This document shows, piece after piece, positions 18,659-26,319 of a stretch of 60,196 bases of DNA; within the stretch, counting starts at the first letter, position 1, and the number at the start of each line of letters is the position of its first letter. Under the pieces are notes generated by a model, which was not told the DNA's origin, ran no database searches, and saw only the letters and a list, made by a program, of their open reading frames with translations. This DNA comes from Acidobacteriota bacterium (GTDB lineage: Bacteria; Acidobacteriota; UBA4820; DSQY01): NCBI GenBank assembly GCA_021787565.1, contig JAJYLT010000022.1:1-60196 (forward strand), written 5' to 3'. Both the position numbers and the translations under genes were made by a program.

Positions 18659-19063
18659 ATGGATCTGGACCTTACGAGAGGGGTGGCCTCGTCCACCCAC
18701 CTGATCATGCCCGACGACACGAACCCGCTGGGGTCGCTCTTCGGCGGGAGGGCGGTGGAGTGGATGGACATCGCCGCCGGGTTGGCGGCCATCCGCCTCT
18801 GCGCCCACCACTGCGTCACGGCCTCCATCGAGCGCCTGGACTTCCGGGTCCCCGTCCGCTGGGGCGAGGTGGCGGTGGTGGAGGCCCAGGTGATCGGTGT
18901 GGGGCGCACCTCCATGCAGGTGCAGGTCAACATGTACCGCGAGGAGCCCAAGACCGGCCAGCGCGAGCTCTGCACCCGGGGCCTCTTCCACATGGTGGCC
19001 CTGGACGAGAAGGGAAAGCCGACCCCGGTCTTTTCTGCCCCAGCCGAGGGTGAACGGGTGTGA
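18659..19063 (+). CDS. Hotdog-fold acyl-CoA thioesterase
   Basis: A 134-residue single hotdog domain of the YciA/BACH type, which hydrolyses acyl-CoA to free acid and CoA. The diagnostic stretch is MPDDTNPLGSLFGG followed by MDIAAGLAA; VTASIERLDFRVPVRWGE is the central helix-strand unit. The ATG at 18659 follows GGAGGAACC. The stop overlaps the GTG of the metallopeptidase gene (GTGA). Substrate chain length cannot be read from sequence. Confidence 0.9.
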   Translation: MDLDLTRGVASSTHLIMPDDTNPLGSLFGGRAVEWMDIAAGLAAIRLCAHHCVTASIERLDFRVPVRWGEVAVVEAQVIGVGRTSMQVQVNMYREEPKTGQRELCTRGLFHMVALDEKGKPTPVFSAPAEGERV

Positions 19064-19935
19064 CGGCCAGACGGGGGCCGCCGAGGGCCCCGTTGGGCGC
19101 CGCGGCTCTGCTCTTCGCCAGCCTGCTGCTTCCATCCCTCCGCCCGGCCTCCGCGCAGACAGAGCCTCCGGCTGCCCTCGGCGCGCTGCACGGCGTCCTG
19201 GAAACCTCCGCGCGGGACCTCTGCCGGCTCTACGACGTTCCTCCCGCCCTCTGCGCCCGGCCCATTCACGTGCGCGTGATTCAGAGCGCGTCGGCGCTGC
19301 CCGCCGACTGGCAAGCGTTCCCGGCCTACGCGGCGGGCGCCGCCGAGCCGGCCTCCGGGCGCATCCTGATCGACCTGTCCCGGTGCGGCCCCTACCCCTT
19401 CGGCGACGCGGACCAGACGCTCCGCCACGAGGTCTCCCACGTCATGCTCTACCGGGCCCTGGGCTACGAGCCGCCGCGCTGGCTGGACGAGGGGCTGGCC
19501 ATGCGCGCCTCGGGGGAGTGGAGCTTCAGCGACTCGGTCTACGCCACGCTTGCCCTGCCGTACGTGGCGCGGGGGAGCTGGAGCCTTCAGCGCGTGGAGG
19601 CCGACTTCGCGGGAGGAGAGGGCTCGGTGCGCCGCTCCTACGCGCTGGTCAAGGGCTTCGTGAGGGACCTCTTTCCCGATGATGCCAGCGTGACGGCCTT
19701 CGTCGTGGAGGCCCGCCGCGACGGCTCCGTGGGGGCCGCCTTTCGCAGGCGTTTCGGCGTGAGCCCCGAGGCGGCCTTTCGCGCCTGGGCCAAGAACATG
19801 CCCTGGTGGGGGCGGTGGCTGGAGGAGGCCACCTCGCCCGCCGTGCTCTGGATCGCCGTCACCCTCCTCTTCCTCCTCGCCGCGGCCGCCGCTTGGCGTC
19901 GCCGCCGCCGCAAGTACGAGGCCCTGCCCGATTAA
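19060..19935 (+). CDS. Exported, membrane-anchored zinc metallopeptidase
   Basis: A 291-residue protein with an N-terminal signal peptide (ending near RPASAQ) and a C-terminal membrane helix followed by basic residues (AWRRRRRKYE). The gluzincin motif HEVSH is followed by WLDEGLAM, whose Glu is the likely third zinc ligand, as in peptidase MA-like proteins. It would face the periplasm. The GTG start overlaps the thioesterase stop. Its own stop TAA lies in the first repeat of the adjacent RAYT unit, so the natural C-terminus may have been altered by that insertion. Confidence 0.8.
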   Translation: MTARRGPPRAPLGAAALLFASLLLPSLRPASAQTEPPAALGALHGVLETSARDLCRLYDVPPALCARPIHVRVIQSASALPADWQAFPAYAAGAAEPASGRILIDLSRCGPYPFGDADQTLRHEVSHVMLYRALGYEPPRWLDEGLAMRASGEWSFSDSVYATLALPYVARGSWSLQRVEADFAGGEGSVRRSYALVKGFVRDLFPDDASVTAFVVEARRDGSVGAAFRRRFGVSPEAAFRAWAKNMPWWGRWLEEATSPAVLWIAVTLLFLLAAAAAWRRRRRKYEALPD

Positions 19936-20726
19936 AATATGGGGACACAATTAAAATATGGGGACACAATACTAATATCTTGACGAAGTGATTCGAAAGG
20001 CCATAAGATGGGGCCATGGCTAGGATCGCTCGGGTGGTGGCGCAGGGATATCCGCACCATGTGACGCAGCGGGGGAACCGGAGGCAGCGGGTCTTCTTCA
20101 ACGATGAGGACTACCAGGCGTACCTGGATCTGCTGTCTGAATGGTGCCTGCACGAGGGGGTCGAGGTATGGGCGTACTGCCTCATGCCTAATCACGTCCA
20201 TCTCATGGTGGTGCCGCACAGTCCGGAGGGGCTGGCGGGGGCCATCGGAGAGACGCACCGGAGGTACACGCGCCGGGTCAATTTCCGTGAGCAATGGCGG
20301 GGCTATCTGTGGCAGGGCCGGTTCGCATCCTTTCCGATGGAGGGGCCCTACGCGGTGGCCTGTGCGCGGTACATCGAGCTGAACCCGGTTCGGGCGGGTC
20401 TGGTGAAGAAGCCCGAGGCATGGCGCTGGAGCAGCTCTGGCGCGCACCTGAGAGGGGAGTATGGTGCGATCATCCGATCGCCAAAGCCCCTCGGGAGCCC
20501 TCAGGAGTGGGCTTCTCTTCTGAAGGGCGGTCTGGCAGAGGCGGAAGCCGAGGCGATCCGCCGCTGCGAGAGGACAGGTCGCCCGCTGGGCTCGGATCGA
20601 TTCATCGAGAGGCTCGAAGGACGGCTCGGCCGCACCCTCAAGCCGCAGAAACCCGGAAGGAAGAAGAAGGGAGAGGAGCAATAGGTATTGTGTCAGCAGG
20701 AGTAGTCTAATAGGTATTGTGTCCCC
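19932..20726 (+). mobile_element. REP/RAYT transposase unit with paired flanking repeats
   Basis: Left side: two adjacent 19-bp copies of TTAAAATATGGGGACACAA (19932-19950 and 19951-19969). Right side: two copies of AATAGGTATTGTGTC (20680-20694 and 20709-20723), the outer one extended to GTGTCCCC. Left GGGGACACAATAC is the inverse of right GTATTGTGTCCCC (with one extra base nearby), so the ends are inverted. The only gene between them is a Y1 transposase. The left boundary coincides with the stop codon of the upstream peptidase gene. Confidence 0.8.
20016..20684 (+). CDS. REP-associated tyrosine transposase (Y1/RAYT family)
   Basis: A 222-residue HUH-type single-strand DNA transposase. It shows QGYPHHVTQRGNRRQRVF near the N-terminus, the HUH motif in LMPNHVHLMV (about residue 66), and ARYIELNPVRAGLV with the catalytic Tyr near residue 123. 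WQGRFASFPM is also family-typical. The C-terminal basic region fits RAYTs. Such enzymes mobilise short palindromic REP sequences; here the flanking GGGGACACAAT repeats are its probable substrate. The motifs are intact, so it may be active. The last bases run into the right-hand repeat. Confidence 0.93.
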   Translation: MARIARVVAQGYPHHVTQRGNRRQRVFFNDEDYQAYLDLLSEWCLHEGVEVWAYCLMPNHVHLMVVPHSPEGLAGAIGETHRRYTRRVNFREQWRGYLWQGRFASFPMEGPYAVACARYIELNPVRAGLVKKPEAWRWSSSGAHLRGEYGAIIRSPKPLGSPQEWASLLKGGLAEAEAEAIRRCERTGRPLGSDRFIERLEGRLGRTLKPQKPGRKKKGEEQ

Positions 20727-20758
20727 AGAAGTAAGAAGTACCCAGAAGTACAGAAGTA
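20727..20758. repeat. AGAAGTA short repeats
   Basis: Four copies of AGAAGTA at 20727, 20734, 20744 and 20752, spaced 7, 10 and 8 bases. They lie right next to the transposase unit and just before the DUF2127-like gene. Confidence 0.65.
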
Positions 20759-20787
20759 AGGCGGCAGTAGGTCGGACCTTGAAGGCC

Positions 20788-21276
20788 ATGCAGAGAGATC
20801 GCATCGTCCACATACTTTTCGATATCAGCGTCATCAGCAAAGGCATTGACGGCGCGCTTGAGATAGTCGGTGGTGCGCTGCTCTTCCTTGTCAGCCCAAT
20901 GAGAGTCTACAGCATCGTCCGAATTCTAACCCAGCATGAGCTAAGCGAGGACCCGCACGACCTCGTATCAACCTACCTTCTCAACAATACGCAGCACCTC
21001 TCTGGCGGCTCTCAGGCGTTCGCCGCCACGTACTTGCTCTGGCACGGAATCGTCAAAGTGGCTCTAGTCACAGCTCTGCTACAGAAACGGGCTTGGGCCT
21101 ACCCTGCGGCTATCTTGGCATTCCTGCTCTTTCTCACCTATCAGATCTACCGCTACTCGCACACTCCCTCTCCTGAGCTTCTCGTACTCTCGGTCCTTGA
21201 TGTCCTTGTCGTCGTGTTCACCTGGCTTGAGTATAGGCGTCTGCGCGGGGCGCAGGCCTTTCCGCGAAACGCATAA
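20788..21276 (+). CDS. DUF2127-like integral membrane protein
   Basis: A 162-residue protein with about four hydrophobic segments. It shows the pattern FDISVISKGIDGALEIVGG near the start and a central QAFAATYLLWHGIVKVALV, both typical of DUF2127 membrane proteins of unknown function. The ATG at 20788 begins the conserved part. A GTG at 20719 lies inside the transposase repeat and would add an unlikely tail. Base composition is lower in GC than the neighbours, consistent with arrival together with, or near, the RAYT unit. Confidence 0.72.
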   Translation: MQRDRIVHILFDISVISKGIDGALEIVGGALLFLVSPMRVYSIVRILTQHELSEDPHDLVSTYLLNNTQHLSGGSQAFAATYLLWHGIVKVALVTALLQKRAWAYPAAILAFLLFLTYQIYRYSHTPSPELLVLSVLDVLVVVFTWLEYRRLRGAQAFPRNA

Positions 21277-21510
21277 GGCAACGTGCCCCATTTCACGACC
21301 GCTTCCACAACGCAGCAGCTCTTGCAGAACCACCGCGCTTCGGTCGAGGCGCCAGCTCCCGCGAAAACGGGGGCCTGCCGGGAGGGCCGATGCGCGCAGA
21401 CCCGTGAGAGGAGCCTCGCTTCTTGCTTAGCTCCATACTCGCTTCCCCGAGGCCGCGCTCCCGCGCGCCGAATTTGGGTATACTATTTCCTCTTCTGAGG
21501 GGAGGCGCCC

Positions 21511-22662
21511 GTGAACTTTGAGCTGACCGAAGAACAGCAGGTCCTGAAGGAGACGGTGAGGTCTTTTGCCGAGGAGCAGATCCGCCCGCACGTCCGTGAG
21601 TGGGAGGCGCAGTGCGAGCTGCCCCGCCGCCTCTACGACAAGCTCGGCGAGCTGGGTTTCATGGGGGTCATCTTTCCCGAGGAGCTGGGCGGGGCGGGGA
21701 TGAGCTACATGGACTACGTGATCGTCGTGGAGGAGCTCTCCCGCGTGGACCCCTCCGTCGGCATCAGCGTGGCCGCCCACAACTCTCTCTGCAGCAACCA
21801 CATCTATCTGTGGGGCACGGACGAGCAGAGGCGGCGCTTCCTGCCCCGGCTCGCTTCGGGCGAGGTCGTGGGCGCCTGGGCCCTCACCGAACCCGGTTCC
21901 GGCTCCGACGCGGCGGGGCTGAGGACCACCGCCGTGCGCAAGGGCGACGGGTGGGTACTCAACGGCAACAAGACCTTCTGCACCCACGCCACCATCGGCG
22001 GCATCGCCGTGGTCATGGTGCTCACGGACAAGAGCGATCCCCACCACGGGGTGACGGCCTTCGTCATCGAGAAGGGGACCCCCGGCTTCCGCTCCGGGAA
22101 GCGCGAGAAGAAGCTCGGGCTGAGGGCCTCGGACACGAGCGAGCTCATCCTGGAGGATTGCTACGTTCCCGACGAGAACCGGCTCGGCGAGGTCAACCAG
22201 GGTTTCCAGAACGCCCTCGCGGTCCTGGACGGCGGACGGATCTCCATCGCCTCGCTCTCCCTCGGCGGCGCGCAGGGGGCCTTCGATACGGCGCTGGCCT
22301 ACTCCCAGCAGCGGGAGGCCTTCGGGCAGAAGATCTGCGAGTTCCAGGCCATCCAGTGGGCCCTCGCCGACATGGCCACGCGCATCGAGGCGGCCCGGCT
22401 GCTCACCATGCAGGCGGCGGCCAAGAAGGACAAGGGCCAGCGGGTGACCAAGCTCTCGGCCATGGCCAAGCTCTACGCAGCGGAGGTCTCCGTCTGGGCC
22501 GGCGAAAGGGCCGTGCAGATCCTGGGGGGCTACGGTTTCACCGAGGATTTCCTGGCGGAGAAGTTCTACCGCGACTCGAAGCTGAACACCATCGGCGAGG
22601 GGACGAGCGAGGTCCAGCGGCTGGTCATCGCGCGGCAGCTCTTGAAGGAGTGGGGGGCCTGA
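21511..22662 (+). CDS. Acyl-CoA dehydrogenase (short-chain type)
   Basis: A 383-residue FAD enzyme that oxidises acyl-CoA to enoyl-CoA, passing electrons to ETF. It shows [13 protein letters not shown] for the FAD/substrate site, and the catalytic Glu region [21 protein letters not shown] near the end. Length is standard. The GTG start is preceded by GGGGAGG. It is followed by meaB and methylmalonyl-CoA epimerase, which suggests short or branched substrates (butyryl-, isobutyryl- or isovaleryl-CoA) flowing to propionyl/methylmalonyl-CoA; the exact substrate is not determined. Confidence 0.95.
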   Translation: MNFELTEEQQVLKETVRSFAEEQIRPHVREWEAQCELPRRLYDKLGELGFMGVIFPEELGGAGMSYMDYVIVVEELSRVDPSVGISVAAHNSLCSNHIYLWGTDEQRRRFLPRLASGEVVGAWALTEPGSGSDAAGLRTTAVRKGDGWVLNGNKTFCTHATIGGIAVVMVLTDKSDPHHGVTAFVIEKGTPGFRSGKREKKLGLRASDTSELILEDCYVPDENRLGEVNQGFQNALAVLDGGRISIASLSLGGAQGAFDTALAYSQQREAFGQKICEFQAIQWALADMATRIEAARLLTMQAAAKKDKGQRVTKLSAMAKLYAAEVSVWAGERAVQILGGYGFTEDFLAEKFYRDSKLNTIGEGTSEVQRLVIARQLLKEWGA

Positions 22663-22791
22663 GGGCCCGCGCCGCAAGGGCGGTCGGTGCCAGCCCGCCC
22701 GCGCGGAGACGGGCTCCGCCGGGTTGACCCGGTGAAAGGCGCCCCCCGGGGAAAAGACCGAAGATCCGCATTCGATCAGGGAGGACTGCCC

Positions 22792-23745
22792 TTGCATCCC
22801 TTGTCAGAAAAGGTCGTCGCCGGGGACAGGCGGGCCCTCGCGCGCTGCCTGAGCGTGGTGGAGGACCGCCGGGAGGGGTACCTCGACATCCTGGGCGACC
22901 TGTACCGGCGCGCGGGCCGGGGCCGCATCATTGGCATCACGGGCCCTCCCGGGGCCGGCAAGTCCACGCTGGTGGACAAGCTCATCGGCGCCTACCGCGA
23001 ACAGAACCTGACGGTCGCCGTGGCCGCGGTGGACCCCTCCTCGGCCTTCTCCGGCGGGGCCATCCTGGGAGACCGGATCCGGATGCAGGGGCGGGCCCTG
23101 GACGAGGGGGTCTTCATCCGCTCCATGGCCACCCGCGGCCACATGGGCGGGCTCTCCGGCGCCACGGGCGACGCGCTCACGGTGCTGGACGCCGCCGGCT
23201 TCGACGTGATCCTCGTAGAGACGGTGGGCGTGGGCCAGGACGAGGTGGACATCGTGCGCGAGGCGGACACGGTGCTCGTGCTGCTCGTGCCCGGCATGGG
23301 GGACGACATCCAGGTGATCAAGGCCGGCATCATGGAGATCGCCGACGTCTTCGTCATCAACAAGGCCGACCGCGACGGCGTGGACCGGGTGGAGCGGGAG
23401 CTGCACAGCGCGCTCACGCTGGCGGGGGAGGAGCTGGCCTGGACGCCTCCCATTCTCAAGACCGTGGCCTCACGCGGCGAAGGCGTCCCCGAGCTGGTGG
23501 CGGCGGTGGAGAAGCACCGGGAGCACCTCGCCGCGAGCGAGGAGGGCCGGGACCGCCTCCTGCTCAAGTTCACGCAGAAGTTCAGCGATCTTCTGGCCGA
23601 GGGCTTCCTGGCGAGACTGCGGGAGCGCTGGCTCCCGCCCGAGGAGGAGCGGCGCCTGCTGGAGGCCTTCGTGCGGAGGGAGGCGGACCCCTACACCGCC
23701 TCCGATGAGATTCTCCGACGGATCTGCTGGGAGGTGCGGCCGTGA
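22792..23745 (+). CDS. meaB: Methylmalonyl-CoA mutase-associated GTPase
   Basis: A 317-residue G3E-family GTPase (MeaB/ArgK) that loads and protects the B12 cofactor of methylmalonyl-CoA mutase. It has the P-loop GPPGAGKSTLVDKL, the metal/switch regions VAAVDPSS and SMATRGHMGGLSGAT, VETVGVGQDE, and NKAD for guanine. TTG at 22792 is chosen because GGAGGA lies six bases upstream and the family N-terminus begins here. The stop overlaps the GTG of the epimerase (GTGA). No mutase subunit gene is in the window. Confidence 0.93.
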   Translation: MHPLSEKVVAGDRRALARCLSVVEDRREGYLDILGDLYRRAGRGRIIGITGPPGAGKSTLVDKLIGAYREQNLTVAVAAVDPSSAFSGGAILGDRIRMQGRALDEGVFIRSMATRGHMGGLSGATGDALTVLDAAGFDVILVETVGVGQDEVDIVREADTVLVLLVPGMGDDIQVIKAGIMEIADVFVINKADRDGVDRVERELHSALTLAGEELAWTPPILKTVASRGEGVPELVAAVEKHREHLAASEEGRDRLLLKFTQKFSDLLAEGFLARLRERWLPPEEERRLLEAFVRREADPYTASDEILRRICWEVRP

Positions 23746-24140
23746 AACTCGACCACGTGGGCATCGCCGTGGAAGATTTGCAGGCGGCCGGCCGCCTCTA
23801 CGAGTCGCTGGGCCTCGCCTGCGCCGGGCGCGAGGAGCTGGAGGAGCAGAAGGTCACGGTGGCCTTCTACCCCCTGGGCGAGACCCGCCTCGAACTGCTC
23901 CAGTCCACGGACCCCGAGGGGCCCATCGGGAAATTCATCGCCAGGAAGGGGCCGGGGCTCCACCACCTCTGCGTGGAGGTTCCCGACGTGGCGGCGGCGC
24001 TGGAGCGCTTGGCGGCCGAGGGGTTCCAGCTCATCGACCGGGTTCCCCGCGCGGGCGCCGGCGGTTGCAAGGTGGCCTTCGTCCACCCCAAATCCACGGG
24101 AGGTGTCCTGCTTGAGCTCTCCGAAAAACCCCGAAAGTAG
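23742..24140 (+). CDS. mce: Methylmalonyl-CoA epimerase
   Basis: A 132-residue vicinal-oxygen-chelate protein that interconverts (R)- and (S)-methylmalonyl-CoA. It begins KLDHVGIAVEDL, with the first metal His; GPGLHHLCVEV carries the next His; the late GGVLLELSE holds the metal Glu. Length and motif order fit. It uses a GTG overlapping the meaB stop, a clear sign of translational coupling and shared function. The following small gene overlaps its 3' end by 38 bases. Confidence 0.93.
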   Translation: MKLDHVGIAVEDLQAAGRLYESLGLACAGREELEEQKVTVAFYPLGETRLELLQSTDPEGPIGKFIARKGPGLHHLCVEVPDVAAALERLAAEGFQLIDRVPRAGAGGCKVAFVHPKSTGGVLLELSEKPRK

Positions 24141-24501
24141 TAAGCGGGCTCGCCCCCCCCGTCGGGGCGCGACGGAGCGCCACGGGGCGGCGGCCGGCCC
24201 GGGAAGCTGCGTGATCCTCCACCTGCGCGACCCGCGGGAGAAGAGCTGGGGTCTGCTCATCAGGATGGACCCCACGGGCGTCTGGGTGCGGGGGATCGAC
24301 CTGGCCTCCGTGGAGGACTGGGCCCGCCAGGTGGCCGCCGGCGCGGGCGGCACCATGGGGCTCGCCACCTTCTTCGTGCCCTACGCGAGGCTGGAGAAGA
24401 TCGTGCTGGATGAGCCGCTGGGCCCCGTTCCGTCGCTGGCCCAGCGCTTCGAACAGATCACAGGCGTGGCCCTCCTGGCACACCTTGACGCCCAGGAGTG
24501 A
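24103..24501 (+). CDS. Hypothetical protein
   Basis: A 132-codon frame whose convincing part starts near CVILHLRDPREKSWGLL and ends LLAHLDAQE. The first 35 residues are low-complexity (Arg/Gly/Ala-rich), so the true start may be a GTG near 24210. I do not recognise the family. It shares the transcription direction of the meaB-epimerase unit and overlaps the epimerase by 38 bases if the GTG at 24103 is used. It is followed after 25 bases by another small gene. Confidence 0.55.
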   Translation: MSCLSSPKNPESSKRARPPRRGATERHGAAAGPGSCVILHLRDPREKSWGLLIRMDPTGVWVRGIDLASVEDWARQVAAGAGGTMGLATFFVPYARLEKIVLDEPLGPVPSLAQRFEQITGVALLAHLDAQE

Positions 24502-24526
24502 GCCGCCCCGCGGGAAGGAGCCGCCC

Positions 24527-24799
24527 ATGTACGACCCGGCCGACGAGAAGGTGGACGCCCTCTTCGGCGCCCTCACCACGCTGCTGCAGGGGCTCCAGCC
24601 GGCCCTCGTGAAGAGGCTGCTCTCCCGGCTCTTCGAGGAGATGGCCCTCCACGAGATCTTCGCCGAGCAGGCCGCGGGCCGCCCATTGCCCGCGGAGGCC
24701 GTGGAGGAGGGACTGACCGAACACTGGGAGCGGGTGGAGGAGCTGCGCAACGACAAGGCCGCCGCCTTCCTCCACGCTATCCAGATGGAGGAGTTCTGA
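24527..24799 (+). CDS. Small acidic helical protein, unknown
   Basis: A 90-residue, probably all-helical protein starting MYDPADEKVDALFGALTTLL and ending HAIQMEEF. The ATG at 24527 has AAGGAG six bases upstream. There is no membrane segment or known motif. It is the last gene of the run starting with the acyl-CoA dehydrogenase; a heptamer repeat and a group II intron follow. The strong ribosome binding site and codon use similar to its neighbours support a real gene. Confidence 0.6.
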   Translation: MYDPADEKVDALFGALTTLLQGLQPALVKRLLSRLFEEMALHEIFAEQAAGRPLPAEAVEEGLTEHWERVEELRNDKAAAFLHAIQMEEF

Positions 24800-24831
24800 G
24801 GGAGCGCCGGCAGGCGCCGGGCCGCCGGGGC

Positions 24832-24866
24832 CAGGTTCCAGGGTACAGGTTACAAGTTGCAGGTTG
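24832..24866. repeat. Heptamer short tandem repeat, 5 units
   Basis: Five units of CAGGTTn (CAGGTTC, CAGGGTA, CAGGTTA, CAAGTTG, CAGGTTG) in exact 7-nt phase, just downstream of the small helical protein gene. Confidence 0.85.
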
Positions 24867-24929
24867 AGGATTCGCGGGGCGTGCCCTCGTGGCCGAGAAA
24901 GAGGGGCGGCACTGGCGCCCCCGCCTGTG

Positions 24930-25655
24930 GTGTGCCGGGCATGTTGAGCAGCTTGGGGGTGAGAGTCCCCTACCCAACCTGATGGAGGTGAAGGGTTAGC
25001 GAAGCGCAAGGGCCTGTCCCCGCGAAGGCGGGGAGCGTCACCGTGAGGTGGGGTCTGAAGGAAGCGTGGAGCAAAAGCGCGAGCCGATGAACAAGAACCG
25101 GATAAGGGGCCCATCTCCGCAAGCTGCGAAACAGCGAGCGGGAGGACCCTCCGGTGGAGGGTCCGATAGATGGGATTGCGTGAGCGCCGGACGAGCGGGC
25201 CACTAACCGCGAAGTCCATATCCATCAAGGGCGCGGGGCGTAAATCCGGCGGTTGCGCGCTGAAGGCGGCTGAACTTACCCCGGGAGGCCTGCGCCGTGT
25301 CCCGGAATTGGGACTGAGGGTGCCGTGAGGAGCCTTGATCGCGGTGCAGGAGTCAGCAGAGGGCATAGTAGGGGAGTGGTTCCCCGAAGGCCCGGACGGT
25401 GGGAGAGGCAAGTAGGACGCGGTCATGCCGGATGCAGAGCGGCGGAAAATCCAGGGTGACCTGGCCTTCGAAGCGGTGCTGGAGGGTGAAGCCCGAAGGC
25501 ATGTGGAGTGAAGGGCCGAAGCATCTGGCACGGGCATCGAAACCGAAAGCCCGGCGGGGACACCCATGCGGGTGTGACCGCACAACTCACCGAACCGCCG
25601 TGTACGGACCCGTACGCACGGTGGTGTGACAGGGAAAGCCCGCGAGGGCCTACCT
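24930..25655 (+). mobile_element. Group II intron RNA, class C-like, without intact ORF
   Basis: Starts with a GTGTGCC 5' end and continues through purine-rich domain I-III-type sequence. Domain V is clear at about 25596-25621. Its lower stem is CCGTG/CACGG, its upper stem TACGG/CCGTA, with a 2-base CG bulge on the 3' side and a CGC triad (25596-25598) in the position of the catalytic triad, as in known IIC introns. Just before the 5' end is a hairpin GGGGCG-loop-CGCCCC (24903-24921), the kind of site where IIC introns insert. No reverse transcriptase remains; only short broken frames are found near 25424-25510. Ends are approximate, the 3' end to within about 5 bases. Confidence 0.78.
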
Positions 25656-25699
25656 ATGTCGATTGGCCCCATTCCCCGGCAGAGCCGACGCCGCTTCGC

Positions 25700-25767
25700 C
25701 GCCATTCCCGCGCATGCGGGATCCCGGGCTTCCCCCCTGGATCCCCGATGCATCGGGGATGACGGCA
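25700..25767. repeat. Palindromic element (GTCAT/ATGAC family)
   Basis: Contains CCCGCGCATGCGGG and CCCCGATGCATCGGGG and ends GGATGACGGCAC. It resembles the element inside argS and lies just after the intron. Confidence 0.6.
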
Positions 25768-26319
25768 CATTAGGCCGACAGCGGAGGGTGGAGCCATCGC
25801 GGGCGCCTCGCGCCTCTCCCTCCTTCGCTGCTACCAGGACAGCGCTGATCAGCACCCTGACTGCCATAGCATGCCTTGGAGGCAGACTGGGTCATTGTGG
25901 CGTGTCAACTTGCCATGGGAATCAAGTGCTCGGTGTGTCCGCTCTTCGGCCCGGAGGGATCGCGGGAGGACGGTGTCGTGCCGAAGTGCGATGCGTTTCG
26001 TGCGTTCTGGCTGAGGGTACTCCGTTCCCGGGACACCGTTCACGGAGTAAATCGGCGCTATTGGCGTCCTCTTTGCCCAGTGCTTCTCTTCTCCAATCGG
26101 AGTAGAGGATCCGGTGCAGGCCGTAAGGTTTGTCGCTGAGGCCAAAAGGGGTGGAAAGGGGACACGCGTAAGACTACAGGGCGAAGGGGAATAGCTTTGG
26201 GCTTCTACAAGTCCGTGCCAGCAGCATGGCATAGGCAACGGGGCCAGTAGGAGGCCGGCGCGGCGGCGCGAACTCCATGATCCAGTGCTGAAGCTGTTTC
26301 AAGAGGGGGAGGATCTTCG
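25768..26319. other. Non-coding region before the BNR-repeat gene
   Basis: About 550 bases in which I find no gene with a ribosome binding site and protein-like composition. The short frames present are Arg/Ser/Gly-rich and unlike proteins. The last 30 bases hold the GGGGGAGGATC ribosome binding site of the next gene. Confidence 0.5.

Noticed and set aside
25424-25510. Short frame starting MPDAERRKIQGDLAFEAVL inside the group II intron, considered as the intron's reverse transcriptase
   Set aside because: Only 28 codons with no reverse transcriptase or maturase motifs; at best a remnant of domain IV coding sequence.
25876-26139. An 87-codon frame considered as a gene
   Set aside because: No ribosome binding site, no recognisable protein pattern, and composition like the surrounding non-coding DNA.
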